Assembly (NCBI RefSeq): GCF_033949425.1 | Contig: NZ_JAXAVX010000006.1 | Coordinates: forward strand, 124,001-188,000 | Origin: Patulibacter brassicae | GTDB lineage: Bacteria; Actinomycetota; Thermoleophilia; Solirubrobacterales; Solirubrobacteraceae | Reading direction: 5' to 3' | DNA: 64,000 nucleotides | Part shown: positions 52,453 through 61,483 of the stretch, piece after piece | Numbering within the stretch: position 1 is the stretch's first letter | Layout: each line of letters begins with the position of its first letter | Program-made: the position numbers and the translations under genes | Notes under the pieces: model-generated | Database searches by the model: none | What the model saw: only the letters and a program-made list of their open reading frames with translations | Told to the model about the DNA's origin: nothing

Positions 52453-52929
52453 TCAGTCGCCGCCGGTGACCGCGCCGCGCTTCGTGGCGTCGAGCTTCCA
52501 GGTGCCGCGGCCCTCGCGCACGAGCGTGAGGGTGTCGGTCCGGTAGTCGTCGTTCGTGAGCTTCAGGCGGACCGTCGCGATCGCCTGGTCGCCGCGGACC
52601 TGGACGGCCTGCGTGCTCATCGAGATCGGGTCGGCGTCCTCGAGCGCGTCCCGGGTGACCTTCTCGCAGCCGCCGCGCGCCTCGAGCTGCGCCACGAGGC
52701 GCTTGGAGAGCAGCTCCTGGCAGACGGTCTTCGCGCCGTTGTCGGTGTCCTGCTGCTCGTCCTCGTAGGCGTCGTCGAGCTTGTCGATCGTGTTCGCGAC
52801 CTGGCCCTGGACGCCGGTGAACTCCTTGTCGTCGTCCGACGCTCCCTGGGTGGGGGCGCAGCCGGTCGTCACGAGCGCGATCGCGCCGGCGGAGAGCAAC
52901 AGGGCCAGGCGAGGACGCAGGGCGAACAC
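52453..52929 (-). CDS. Putative lipoprotein
   Basis: This 158-residue protein has a signal sequence RPRLALLLSAGAIALVTTGC with lipobox VTTGC, so the mature protein begins at Cys 24 and is anchored outside the membrane. The mature part has an acidic helix (DDKEFTGVQGQVANTIDKLDDAYEDEQ), a Cys pair (VCQEL and GGCEK) probably bonded, and a beta region that resembles the SnoaL/NTF2-like outer domains of actinobacterial lipoproteins. GTG 52929 lies 7 nt after TAGCGT. Function unknown. Confidence 0.82.
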   Translation of the reverse strand: MFALRPRLALLLSAGAIALVTTGCAPTQGASDDDKEFTGVQGQVANTIDKLDDAYEDEQQDTDNGAKTVCQELLSKRLVAQLEARGGCEKVTRDALEDADPISMSTQAVQVRGDQAIATVRLKLTNDDYRTDTLTLVREGRGTWKLDATKRGAVTGGD

Positions 52930-52936
52930 GGGCGGA

Positions 52937-52946
52937 ACGCTACCGT
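52937..52946. promoter_or_regulatory. Overlapping divergent -10 elements
   Basis: TAGCGT for the lipoprotein gene (minus, 52942-52937) and TACCGT for the glycosylase gene (plus, 52941-52946) share the TA at 52941-52942. Two polymerases cannot open both at once, so the genes should compete. Confidence 0.65.
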
Positions 52947-52954
52947 AGGCCGCC

Positions 52955-53638
52955 GTGGCCGGGACCCTCGCCGAGCACCAGCGACGGGTGACGCGCTGCC
53001 GCGCGTGCCCGCGGCTCGTCGCATGGCGCGAGCAGGTCGCGCGCGAGCGCCGTGCCGCCTACCGCGACGAGGTCTACTGGGGCCGGCCGGTGCCCGGCTT
53101 CGGCGACCCCGCGGCCCGCGTCCTCCTCGCCGGGCTCGCGCCCGCGGCGCACGGCGCCAACCGCACCGGGCGGATCTTCACCGGCGACCGGTCGGGCGAC
53201 TTCCTCTTCGCCGCGCTGCACCGCACGGGCTTCGCGAACCAGCCGACCTCGGTCGCGCTCGACGACGGCCTCGCGCTCGAGGACTGCTGGATCACCGCGA
53301 TCGTCCGCTGCGCGCCGCCCGCGAACAAGCCGACCCCGACCGAGCGGGACACGTGCCTGCCGTGGACGGTGGCCGAGCTCGACCTGCTGCCCCGGGTGCG
53401 GACGATCGTCTGCCTCGGCGGGTTCGGGTGGGACGGCACGCTGCGGCTGCTCGCCGCGCGGGGGATCCCGACGCCGCGCCCGCGGCCGCGGTTCGGGCAC
53501 GGCGTCGTCGCCGACGTGGGCCCCTACCGGCTGCTGGGCTGCTTCCACCCGAGCCAGCAGAACACGTTCACCGGGCGCCTGACCCCGGCGATGCTCGACG
53601 CGGTCCTCGTCCGCGCGCGCGAGCTCGCCGACGGCTGA
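52955..53638 (+). CDS. Uracil-DNA glycosylase, family 5 (UdgB-type, Fe-S)
   Basis: This 227-residue glycosylase removes uracil (and in this family hypoxanthine or other deaminated bases) from DNA. Four Fe-S ligands are visible: C15 and C18 in CRACPRL, C119 in RCAPPANKPT and C134. Motif LLAGLAPAAHGANRTGRIFTGD lacks the polar residue of UNG motif A, as in UdgB, and HPSQQNTFTG carries the second-loop His. GTG 52955 lies 8 nt after TACCGT. It converges with the TetR gene with only 3 nt between stops. Confidence 0.93.
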   Translation: MAGTLAEHQRRVTRCRACPRLVAWREQVARERRAAYRDEVYWGRPVPGFGDPAARVLLAGLAPAAHGANRTGRIFTGDRSGDFLFAALHRTGFANQPTSVALDDGLALEDCWITAIVRCAPPANKPTPTERDTCLPWTVAELDLLPRVRTIVCLGGFGWDGTLRLLAARGIPTPRPRPRFGHGVVADVGPYRLLGCFHPSQQNTFTGRLTPAMLDAVLVRARELADG

Positions 53639-53641
53639 GCG

Positions 53642-54283
53642 TCAGTCGCCGCAGGTCCGCGTGACGCGGCGGACGAGGTCGGCCCAGCCGTGGTGCAGCC
53701 GGTCGGGCTCGTACCCGAGGACCTGCTGCTGGTGCAGCACGAGGGCGGCGTCCAGCGACGCGAGCAGGGTGTCGGCCAGGAGCGGCACGTCGCCGTCGAC
53801 GCGCGCCGCCCGCAGGAGCGTCGCGACGTGGGTCAGGTGGACGGCGCGCGCCGGCGCCGAGAAGCGGGCGGTCCCGTGCGCGGCCGCCCGCAGCACCTCG
53901 CCGTGCAGCTCGACCATCTTCAGCCGCGCGCAGCCGAAGGCGATGAGCCGCTCGACGGGGTCGGCGCCGGGGCCGAGCGGGGCGTCGCCGTAGAGGAACG
54001 CCTCCTGCAGCTCGATCTCCGTGTGGTTCAGGAGCGCGGTCATGAGCCCGGCCCGGTCGCCGAAGCGGCGGAACACGGTGCCCTTGCCGACGCCGGCCGC
54101 GGCCGCCACCGCCTCCATCGTCACCGCGTCCGCACCGCGCTCGGCGACGAGCGCCGCGGCGGCGTCGAGCAGGCGCCGGCGGTTGCGCGCGGCGTCCGCG
54201 CGCTCCTGCTCCGCTCCGGCCATCGGGAGCGACGGGCCGGCCACGGTCGGCAGGACGGTGAGGGGCGTGGTCGAGGGAGCCAC
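53642..54283 (-). CDS. TetR-family transcriptional repressor
   Basis: This 213-residue protein has the N-terminal helix-turn-helix RRRLLDAAAALVAERGADAVTMEAVAAAAGVGKGTVFRRFGDRAGLMTALL, followed by a helical ligand-binding domain. GTG 54283 lies 6 nt after TACGAT. Divergent from the FMN reductase gene, with paired GGACC-type palindromes between them; it probably represses the reductase and perhaps itself, with release by a redox-active or toxic small molecule (inference). Confidence 0.92.
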   Translation of the reverse strand: MAPSTTPLTVLPTVAGPSLPMAGAEQERADAARNRRRLLDAAAALVAERGADAVTMEAVAAAAGVGKGTVFRRFGDRAGLMTALLNHTEIELQEAFLYGDAPLGPGADPVERLIAFGCARLKMVELHGEVLRAAAHGTARFSAPARAVHLTHVATLLRAARVDGDVPLLADTLLASLDAALVLHQQQVLGYEPDRLHHGWADLVRRVTRTCGD

Positions 54284-54312
54284 AGGGCCATCGTACCGCG
54301 GCGCGCCGAAGT

Positions 54313-54361
54313 GGACCACGGTCCGCTCCTGTGCTACAACGTTTGAAACGGACCGCGGTCC
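54313..54361. promoter_or_regulatory. Paired operator-like palindromes between tetR and the FMN reductase
   Basis: GGACCACGGTCC (54313-54324) and GGACCGCGGTCC (54350-54361) are 37 bp apart, and the latter extends to the perfect 14-mer CGGACCGCGGTCCG. CGTTTGAAACG (54340-54350) lies between them. They bracket the -10-like TACAAC (54335-54340) of the reductase gene. Confidence 0.6.
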
Positions 54362-54418
54362 GCCGCACGGCGGACCGGGCTCCCGTCCCCACGACACTCC
54401 CCGTCCCGAGGTCCTTCC

Positions 54419-54982
54419 ATGTCCACGCGCATCCTCGCCCTCGTCGGCAGCCTCCGCTCCGGCTCCCACAACCGCCAGCTCGCCGAGACCGCCGCCGAGC
54501 GCGCCCCGGAGGACGTCGTCGTCGAGCTCTTCGAGGGCCTCGGCGACGTGCCGTTCTACAACGAGGACGTCGACACCGACGCCGAGCGCCCGGCCGCCGC
54601 GCAGCGCCTGCGCGACGCCGCCGGCCAGGCCGACGCCCTGCTGCTCTTCTCGCCCGAGTACAACGGCACGATCCCGGCGGTCCTGAAGAACGCGATCGAC
54701 TGGCTCTCGCGCCCCTACGGCGAGGGTGCCCTGCAGGGCAAGCCCGTGGCCGTCGTCGGCACCGCGTTCGGCCAGTACGGCGGCGTCTGGGCCCAGGACG
54801 AGACCCGCAAGGCCCTCGGCATCGCCGGCGGCGCGGTGCTCCAGGACGTCAAGCTCTCCGTCGCCGAGTCCGTCGTCCGGTTCGCGCAGCTGCACCCGCG
54901 CGACGACGAGGAGATCGCGGCCGAGGTCGCGCGCGTCGTCGCGCAGCTCGCCGAGGGCGCCAGGCGGCCCGTCGCCGCCTGA
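54419..54982 (+). CDS. NADPH-dependent FMN reductase (flavodoxin-like fold)
   Basis: This 187-residue protein has the FMN-phosphate loop GSLRSGSHNRQLAETAAE, the PFYNEDVDTD turn, LLFSPEYNGTIPAVLKNAIDWLSRP (the family signature binding the isoalloxazine ring) and VVGTAFGQYGGVWAQDE. It reduces FMN, quinones, azo dyes or chromate in relatives. Regulation by the divergent TetR is likely. ATG 54419; the untranslated leader of about 70 nt is longer than in most genes here and contains a GGTCCGCC/GGCGGACC hairpin (54357-54376). Confidence 0.9.
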   Translation: MSTRILALVGSLRSGSHNRQLAETAAERAPEDVVVELFEGLGDVPFYNEDVDTDAERPAAAQRLRDAAGQADALLLFSPEYNGTIPAVLKNAIDWLSRPYGEGALQGKPVAVVGTAFGQYGGVWAQDETRKALGIAGGAVLQDVKLSVAESVVRFAQLHPRDDEEIAAEVARVVAQLAEGARRPVAA

Positions 54983-55071
54983 CCGACGGTCCACGCGGCG
55001 CCCGCCCGCCGGGGGTGTCCCGGCGGGCGAACGTGCGTTCGATCCGGCGCGGGCCGTAGGCTGGACGGGGC

Positions 55072-58000
55072 GTGTCCCTCGACGCCTTCACCCCCGCGGT
55101 CCGCGACTGGTTCGCTCGCGCCTTCGCGCACCCCACGCCGGTCCAGGAGCAGGCGTGGCCGCTCATCTCCGCCGGCGAGCACGTCCTCATCTCGGCCCCG
55201 ACCGGGTCGGGCAAGACGCTCGCCGCCTTCCTCTGGGGCCTCGATCGCCTCGCCGCCGCCCCGCTGGCCGACGAGCACCGACGCGTCCGGCTGCTCTACG
55301 TCTCGCCGCTCAAGGCGCTGAGCCACGACGTCGACCGCAACCTCCGCGCGCCGCTGAAGGGCATCACCGCCGCGGGCGGCGAGGACGCCATCCGCGTCGG
55401 CCTGCGCACGGGCGACACGCCGCAGCGCGAGCGGCAGGCGATGCGCCGCAAGCCGCCGGACGTCCTCATCACGACGCCGGAGTCGCTCTTCCTCATGCTC
55501 ACCTCCGGTGCCCGGGAGATCCTCTCCGGCGTGGAGACGGTGATCGTCGACGAGATCCACGCCGTGGCGGGGACGAAGCGCGGCAGCCACCTGGCGCTGA
55601 CGCTCGAGCGGCTCGCCGCGCTGCGGGCGGCGGGCGAGGCCGGGGCCCTCCCGGGCGCGTGGTCGGGCGATGAGGTCCAGCGGATCGGCCTCTCGGCGAC
55701 CCAGAACCCGCTGGAGGAGGTGGGCCGGTTCCTCGTCGGACCCGGTCGCCGGTGCCGGATCGTCGACACCGGCGAGCGCAAGGCGATGGACCTGCGGATC
55801 GAGCTCCCGGTCGAGTCGCTGACGGAGCTGGACTCCGTCGTCTCGCCGCTCAGCGGTCGCGGCGAGGGGGCAGCCGGCACGGGGGAGGGCCCGTCGGGGG
55901 CGGCCTCGACCACATCCGGCGACGCGCCGTCGGCCGGGGCGGACCCGACCGAGCCCGGGGACGACGAGGCTCCGGAGGAGGGCGCGAGCGTCGGTCCCGT
56001 CGTCGACCCCCTCGACGTCCTGCCGGCCGGCAACGAGGCGACCCGCAACTCGATCTGGCCGGCGATGTACCCGGCGATCCTCGACCTCGTCGAGCAGCAC
56101 CGCTCGACGATCGTCTTCGTCAACAGCCGTCGTGCGGCCGAGCGGCTGGCGCTGCGGCTCAACGAGCTCGCCGAGCGCCGGGCGCTCGACGCCGAGGCGG
56201 CGGCCGCGTCCGCGGCCGACCTGGCGGCGGGCGGCGCGGCCGCGCAGGCCGACCCCGACCGCAACCCGGACGCGCGCTGGGATCCCGACGATCCGGCGGC
56301 GCGACCGCCGGGCGAGCTGCGCCGGCTGCCGCCCGACCTCGACGCGACGCTGGCGAGTCCGGAGCGCCACGCCCAGATCCACCCCCGGCCGGTCGCGCCG
56401 CTCGAGGACGCCGCGCCCGCGGGCGCGGCGCCGGGCGGATCCGGTTCCCCCCCTCCCACGCCCGCGGGCCCGCACGCGGTCGAGGTCGCCCGCGCCCACC
56501 ACGGCTCGCTGAGCCGCGAGGAGCGCGAGGTCGTCGAGGAGCTGCTGAAGCAGGGCAAGCTGCCGTGCCTCGTGGCGACGAGCTCGCTGGAGCTCGGCAT
56601 CGACATGGGCGCCGTCGACCTCGTGCTGCAGGTCGAGTCGCCGAAGTCGGTCGCCGCCGGGATGCAGCGGATCGGCCGGGCCGGTCACGGCGTCGGCGAG
56701 GTCGCCAAGGGCCGGATCTTCCCGAAGTTCCGCGCCGACCTGCTCGAGTGCGCCGTCGTCGCGCGGCGGATGCGCGAGGGGCGGATCGAGCCGATCAGCG
56801 TCCCGCGCAACGCCCTCGACGTCCTCGCGCAGCAGATCGTCGCGATCGCGGCGTCGAGCACCGACGCGACGGGCGGCGGGACGGGGAGCGGTCGGGCGCC
56901 GCGCGACCCGGGGCCGACGAGCTCCCGCACCCTCGTCCGCGACCCGGCGCGCGGCGAGCAGCAGGCGATCGCGGTCGACGACGGCCACGAGCCGGCCGAG
57001 GACGACGACCGGCCGCCGGCGCCGGTCGACGAGGGCCTCGGCGACGGCGTCGCGGTCGACGACCTCTACGCGCTGCTCACCCGCACGCACTCCTACGCCG
57101 AGCTGCCGCGCGAGCTGCTGGAGCGGGTGCTCGACATGCTCGACGGGCGCTACCCGTCGCAGGAGTTCGCCGACCTGCGGCCGCGGATCGTCTGGGACCG
57201 GGTCGCCGGGACGATCCGCCCGCGCCGCGGGGCCCAGCGGCTCGCGATCGCGAACGCCGGCACGATCCCCGACCGCGGGCTCTACCGCGTGACGCTGCCC
57301 GACGGCCGCCGGGTGGGCGAGCTCGATGAGGAGATGGTCTACGAGGCCCGCGCCGGCCAGACGTTCCTGCTCGGCGCGTCGACGTGGCGGATCGAGGAGA
57401 TCCAGCGCGATCGCGTCGTCGTGACGCCGGCGCCGGGCACGCCCGGTGCGGTGCCGTTCTGGCGCGGCGACCAGCGCGGCCGGCCGGTCGAGCTCGGCCG
57501 CGCGATCGGCGCGTTCAGCCGCTGGGCGGTCGACCAGGAGGAGGAGACCCTCGTCGCCGACTACGACCTCGACGAGCGGGCGGCGCGCAACCTCCTCGAG
57601 TTCCTCCGCGAGCAGCAGGAGGCCACGCGGGTCCTGCCGTCGGACCGCACGATCGTCGTCGAGCGGTTCCGCGACGAGATCGGCGACTGGCGCGTCTGCC
57701 TGCTCTCCCCGTTCGGGGGACGCGTCCACGCCGCGTGGGGGCTCGCCGTCGCGCGGCGGATCCGCGACGAGCTCGGGCTCGAGGCCGACGCGCTCTGGTC
57801 CGACGACGGGATCATCCTCCACCTCCCCGACGGCGGAGACCTCGACGGCGACGGCGAGGGGGGCGAGAGCGCCGTCCAGGCGCGGATCGCCGAGCTCCTG
57901 CTGCTCGACCCGGACGAGGCGGAGGACCTCATCGTCGGCGAGCTCGGCTCCTCGGCGCTCTTCGGCGCCCGGTTCCGCGAGAACGCCGGCCGCGCGCTGC

Positions 58001-60453
58001 TCATCCCGCGCGCCCAGCCCGGCCGCCGCACCCCGCTCTGGCAGCAGCGGCTGAAGGCCCAGACGCTGCTCGAGGTCGCCTCGCGCTTCCGCGACTTCCC
58101 GATCATCCTCGAGACCTACCGCGAGTGCCTGCGAGACGTGCTCGACGTGCCGGGGCTGCTCGAGCTGCTGCGCCAGATCGACCGGCGCGAGGTCACCGTC
58201 GTCGAGGTCGAGACGCAGATGGCCTCGCCGATGGCCGGCTCGCTGCTCTTCGACTACGTCGCGACCTACATGTACGAGGGGGACGCGCCGAACGCCGAGC
58301 GGCGCGCGGCGGCCCTCTCGCTGGACCGGGACCTGCTGCGCGAGCTGCTCGGCCAGGACGAGCTGCGCGAGCTGCTGGACGCCGGCGCGCTCGCGCGGCT
58401 GGAGGCGGATCTGCAGCACCGCTCCCCCCGAACGATCGCGCGCTCGGCCGACGCGCTCGCGGAGGTCCTGCGGCGCGTCGGCGACCTGGCGCTCGACGAG
58501 GTCGCCTGCCGGGTCGCGCCCCGCGGCGGCGAGGTGCCCGACGAGGGCGTCGCCAGCGTCCCGACCGTCGGCGGCGGGCGGGCGATCGATCCACGCTCCC
58601 CCGTCGCCGACGAGCACCGGCGGCTCGCCGAGGACTGGCTGCTGGAGCTCGGCGCCCAGCGACGGGCCGTCCGGATGCGGATCGGCCGCGAGGAGCGGTG
58701 GATCGCCGGCGACGACGCGGGCCTCTACCGCGACGCGCTCGGCGCGGTGCCGCCCGGCGGCCTGCCCGAGGCGTTCCTCGCCGACGTCGAGCGCCCTCTG
58801 CGGCGGCTCGTCGTGCGCTACGCGGCCACCCACGGGCCGTTCCCCGACCACGAGCTGCGCGACCGCTACGGCGTCGACGCGAGCGCGGTGCTCCGCGAGC
58901 TCCTGCGCGAGGACGAGCTCGTCCGCGGCGAGATCCGCCCGGGCGGGACCGAGACGGAGTGGTGCGATCCCGACGTGCTGCGGCGGCTGCGGCGGCTGTC
59001 GCTCGCCGTCCTGCGCCAGGAGATCGAGCCGGCCGAGCCGCGCGCGCTCGTCGCCTTCACCACCGGCTGGCACGGGATCGACCGGCGGCGCGCGGCGCGC
59101 GGCAGCCGCCCCGACCGCGGGCCGGAGCTCCTGCGCGAGGTCCTCGTCCCGCTGCAGGGCCTGGCGCTGCCGGTCGAGCTGTGGGAGCGCGACGTCCTGC
59201 CGCGGCGCCTCGGGGGCTACCAGCCGGCGTGGCTCGACGGGCTGTGCGCGTCGGGCGAGGTCGTGTGGGTGGGCGCGGGGGCGGGCGCCTCGGGCGGGTC
59301 GCGCAACCGGGTCGCGCTGTACTTCCGCGACGACGCGCCCGCGATCGGTCCTCCGCCGGGGACCGTCCTCGCCGCGCCGCCGGGTCCGGCGCCCGGCGGT
59401 CCCGGCCGCGCCGGCGCCGCCGCCGTCGCGGCGCCCGACGGCCCGATCCACGTCGCGCTGCGCGAGGAGCTCGGGCGGCGCCCGGCCTTCTTCGAGGAGC
59501 TGCTCGTCGCCGTGCCCGGCGATCCCGTCGCGCTGCGCGACGCGCTGTGGGACCTCATCTGGTCGGGCGAGGTGACGTGCGACCTGTTCGCGCCGCTGCG
59601 CGCCGGCCGCGCGGGCATGAAGGCCGCCCGACCGGCCGCCGCCGCACCGCGCGGTGGGGCCGCCGGCCGTCGCCGGCGCTTCGGCCCGCGCGCGGGCACC
59701 GCCACCCGCGGCGCGACCCAGGGGCGCTTCTCGCTCACCGCCCCGCTGTTCGACGGCCCCGACGCCCAGGATCCGGGCACCCGTCGGCGGACGCAGGCCG
59801 AGCTGCTGCTCGAGCGCCACGGGATCGTCACGCGGGAGCACGTCCGCGCCGAGCGGATCCCCGGCGGCTTCTCGACGCTCTACGACAGCTTCGGAGCGCT
59901 CGAGACGCTCGGCGTCTGCCGCCGCGGGTACTTCGTCGAGGGACTCGGCGGCGCGCAGTTCGCGCTCCCCGGCGCCGTCGAGCGGCTGCGGGCGCAGCGG
60001 ATCGAGCCGCCCGGGTCGCCGGTCGACGCGTCCGGCCAGCCGCTGCCCGTCGTGCTGCTCGACGCCGCCGAGCCCGCGCAGCCCTACGGCACCCTGCTGC
60101 CGTGGCCGCCGGTGCCCGAGGACGACCGAGAGCGGCCGGCCGACGCGAAGCCTCCCGCCCCGCAGCGCGCCGTCGGGGCGAAGCTCGTGCTCGTCGGCCC
60201 CGACCCGGTGCTCTTCGTCGAGCGCGCCGGCCGTGGGATCCAGGTCCTCGTGCCCTACGGCGACGCGCGCCTGCCGGTCGCACTGGCCGAGCTCGTGCGC
60301 CACGTCGTCGACGGGCGCGTGGCGACCGACCAGCGCAAGGGCCTGCAGCTCGAGCGGATCGACGGCGCCGCGGTCCTCGGCCATCCGCTCGAGCCCCTCC
60401 TGGAACCCGCGGGATTCCGGCCGACGGCGACGAAGTACGTCGCCCGTCGCTGA
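55072..60453 (+). CDS. lhr: Lhr-type superfamily-2 DNA helicase
   Basis: This 1793-residue protein has an N-terminal Lhr core: PTPVQEQAWPLISAGEHVLISAPTGSGKT (Walker A 42-49), YVSPLKALSHDV, TTPESLFLML, DEIH at 160-163, GLSATQNPLEEVGRFLVG, then ATSSLELGIDMGAVDLVLQVESPKSVAAGMQRIGRAGHG. The long C-terminal part holds the winged-helix repeats of bacterial Lhr (for example GPFPDHELRDRYGVDASAVLRELL). It is 250-300 residues longer than the mycobacterial protein (about 1500) because of three low-complexity inserts (about 265-325, 375-470, 595-660). Lhr unwinds RNA:DNA hybrids and is induced by DNA damage in mycobacteria. GTG 55072 lies 9 nt after TAGGCT. Confidence 0.95.
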   Translation: MSLDAFTPAVRDWFARAFAHPTPVQEQAWPLISAGEHVLISAPTGSGKTLAAFLWGLDRLAAAPLADEHRRVRLLYVSPLKALSHDVDRNLRAPLKGITAAGGEDAIRVGLRTGDTPQRERQAMRRKPPDVLITTPESLFLMLTSGAREILSGVETVIVDEIHAVAGTKRGSHLALTLERLAALRAAGEAGALPGAWSGDEVQRIGLSATQNPLEEVGRFLVGPGRRCRIVDTGERKAMDLRIELPVESLTELDSVVSPLSGRGEGAAGTGEGPSGAASTTSGDAPSAGADPTEPGDDEAPEEGASVGPVVDPLDVLPAGNEATRNSIWPAMYPAILDLVEQHRSTIVFVNSRRAAERLALRLNELAERRALDAEAAAASAADLAAGGAAAQADPDRNPDARWDPDDPAARPPGELRRLPPDLDATLASPERHAQIHPRPVAPLEDAAPAGAAPGGSGSPPPTPAGPHAVEVARAHHGSLSREEREVVEELLKQGKLPCLVATSSLELGIDMGAVDLVLQVESPKSVAAGMQRIGRAGHGVGEVAKGRIFPKFRADLLECAVVARRMREGRIEPISVPRNALDVLAQQIVAIAASSTDATGGGTGSGRAPRDPGPTSSRTLVRDPARGEQQAIAVDDGHEPAEDDDRPPAPVDEGLGDGVAVDDLYALLTRTHSYAELPRELLERVLDMLDGRYPSQEFADLRPRIVWDRVAGTIRPRRGAQRLAIANAGTIPDRGLYRVTLPDGRRVGELDEEMVYEARAGQTFLLGASTWRIEEIQRDRVVVTPAPGTPGAVPFWRGDQRGRPVELGRAIGAFSRWAVDQEEETLVADYDLDERAARNLLEFLREQQEATRVLPSDRTIVVERFRDEIGDWRVCLLSPFGGRVHAAWGLAVARRIRDELGLEADALWSDDGIILHLPDGGDLDGDGEGGESAVQARIAELLLLDPDEAEDLIVGELGSSALFGARFRENAGRALLIPRAQPGRRTPLWQQRLKAQTLLEVASRFRDFPIILETYRECLRDVLDVPGLLELLRQIDRREVTVVEVETQMASPMAGSLLFDYVATYMYEGDAPNAERRAAALSLDRDLLRELLGQDELRELLDAGALARLEADLQHRSPRTIARSADALAEVLRRVGDLALDEVACRVAPRGGEVPDEGVASVPTVGGGRAIDPRSPVADEHRRLAEDWLLELGAQRRAVRMRIGREERWIAGDDAGLYRDALGAVPPGGLPEAFLADVERPLRRLVVRYAATHGPFPDHELRDRYGVDASAVLRELLREDELVRGEIRPGGTETEWCDPDVLRRLRRLSLAVLRQEIEPAEPRALVAFTTGWHGIDRRRAARGSRPDRGPELLREVLVPLQGLALPVELWERDVLPRRLGGYQPAWLDGLCASGEVVWVGAGAGASGGSRNRVALYFRDDAPAIGPPPGTVLAAPPGPAPGGPGRAGAAAVAAPDGPIHVALREELGRRPAFFEELLVAVPGDPVALRDALWDLIWSGEVTCDLFAPLRAGRAGMKAARPAAAAPRGGAAGRRRRFGPRAGTATRGATQGRFSLTAPLFDGPDAQDPGTRRRTQAELLLERHGIVTREHVRAERIPGGFSTLYDSFGALETLGVCRRGYFVEGLGGAQFALPGAVERLRAQRIEPPGSPVDASGQPLPVVLLDAAEPAQPYGTLLPWPPVPEDDRERPADAKPPAPQRAVGAKLVLVGPDPVLFVERAGRGIQVLVPYGDARLPVALAELVRHVVDGRVATDQRKGLQLERIDGAAVLGHPLEPLLEPAGFRPTATKYVARR

Positions 60454-60528
60454 GCCCGCGGGCCTCGTCCGCGCGGGCGCATCGCCCGAGACCCGGGCCC
60501 CACGCGCGGGGTGCGGCAGGATCCTGGC

Positions 60529-61338
60529 ATGGCGTTCTACGAGCCCCTGGACGAGGAAACCTTCGCGAGCACCCCGGCGACGGCCGGGCCGTGGGGCCCG
60601 CACGCCCAGCACGCCGGCCCGCCGTCGGCACTGCTGGCGCGGGCGATCGAGCGGGCGCCCGGCGGCGAGGGCCGGCGCCTCGCGCGCCTGTCGGTCGACA
60701 TCCTCGGCTCGGTGCCGCTGGAGCCGCTCGCGGTGACGGTCGAGACGCTGCGACCCGGCCGCTCCGTGGAGCTGCTGCAGGCCACCGCCTCGGTCGACGG
60801 CCGGCCGATGCTCGTCGCACGCGGGTGGCGACACGCGCTCGCGCCCGCCAGCACGCCTCCGACCGTGCCGGGCAGCGGGACCGACGGCGTCGCGCCGCCC
60901 GCCGACCTGCCGCCGGAGGCCCCCGAGACCGCGGGGATGCCGGGCATGCACGTCGCGGGCTACGTGTCGTCGATCGACTGGCGCTGGACCACCGGCTCGT
61001 TCGCCGAGCTCGGTCCGAGCACCGCCTGGGTCCGACAGCGGATCCCGCTCGTCGCCGGCGAGGAGCCCTCGCCGTGGCAGCGGGCGCTGACGGTCGCCGA
61101 CTCCGGCAACGGCATGAGCTTCGATGTCGATCCGCTGCGGTGGCCGGCGATCAACTCCGAGATCACCGTGCACCTGTTCCGCGATCCGGTCGGGGAGTGG
61201 CTGGAGGTCGCCGCCCGGACCCACCTGGAGCCCGGTGGCGGCGCGACAGCGACGACCGACCTCGCGGACGCCCGCGGGCCGATCGGTCGCGGCGCGCAGG
61301 CGCTGCTCGTGCGCGACCTGCGCCCGGACGCCGGCTGA
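60529..61338 (+). CDS. Hotdog-fold thioesterase family protein
   Basis: This 269-residue double hotdog resembles TesB-type acyl-CoA thioesterases: WGPHAQHAGPPSALLARAIE, LARLSVDILGSVPLEPLAVTVE and RSVELLQATASVDGRPMLVARGWRH in the first half, SIDWRWTTGSFAELGPSTAWVRQRIPLVAGEE and AINSEITVHLFRDPVGEWLEVAARTHLE in the second. A catalytic Asp is plausible in DSGNGMSFDVD. The substrate is unknown. ATG 60529 was preferred to an upstream in-frame GTG at 60511 because CAGGAT then lies 6 nt upstream. Confidence 0.85.
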   Translation: MAFYEPLDEETFASTPATAGPWGPHAQHAGPPSALLARAIERAPGGEGRRLARLSVDILGSVPLEPLAVTVETLRPGRSVELLQATASVDGRPMLVARGWRHALAPASTPPTVPGSGTDGVAPPADLPPEAPETAGMPGMHVAGYVSSIDWRWTTGSFAELGPSTAWVRQRIPLVAGEEPSPWQRALTVADSGNGMSFDVDPLRWPAINSEITVHLFRDPVGEWLEVAARTHLEPGGGATATTDLADARGPIGRGAQALLVRDLRPDAG

Positions 61339-61483
61339 CGGGCTCCTCCGTCTCCGCCGGACGAGGACCCGCCGCCGCACCCGGTCGACGGGTCCGGACC
61401 GTCGGTCCGGTCCGCGCCCAGGCCGGAAGGGTGCCCGCGTCCGACCGCGCCCGCCGAGCTCGGCGAGCGCGGTCGCTCCCCGC

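Noticed and set aside
54715..61380. A 2221-codon open frame on the minus strand opposite the Lhr helicase gene.
   Set aside because: It is Arg/Gly/Ala/Asp-rich low-complexity sequence without any domain, and is the antisense shadow of a real GC-rich gene. The same applies to long minus-strand frames at 24266-27043 and 40743-44828.
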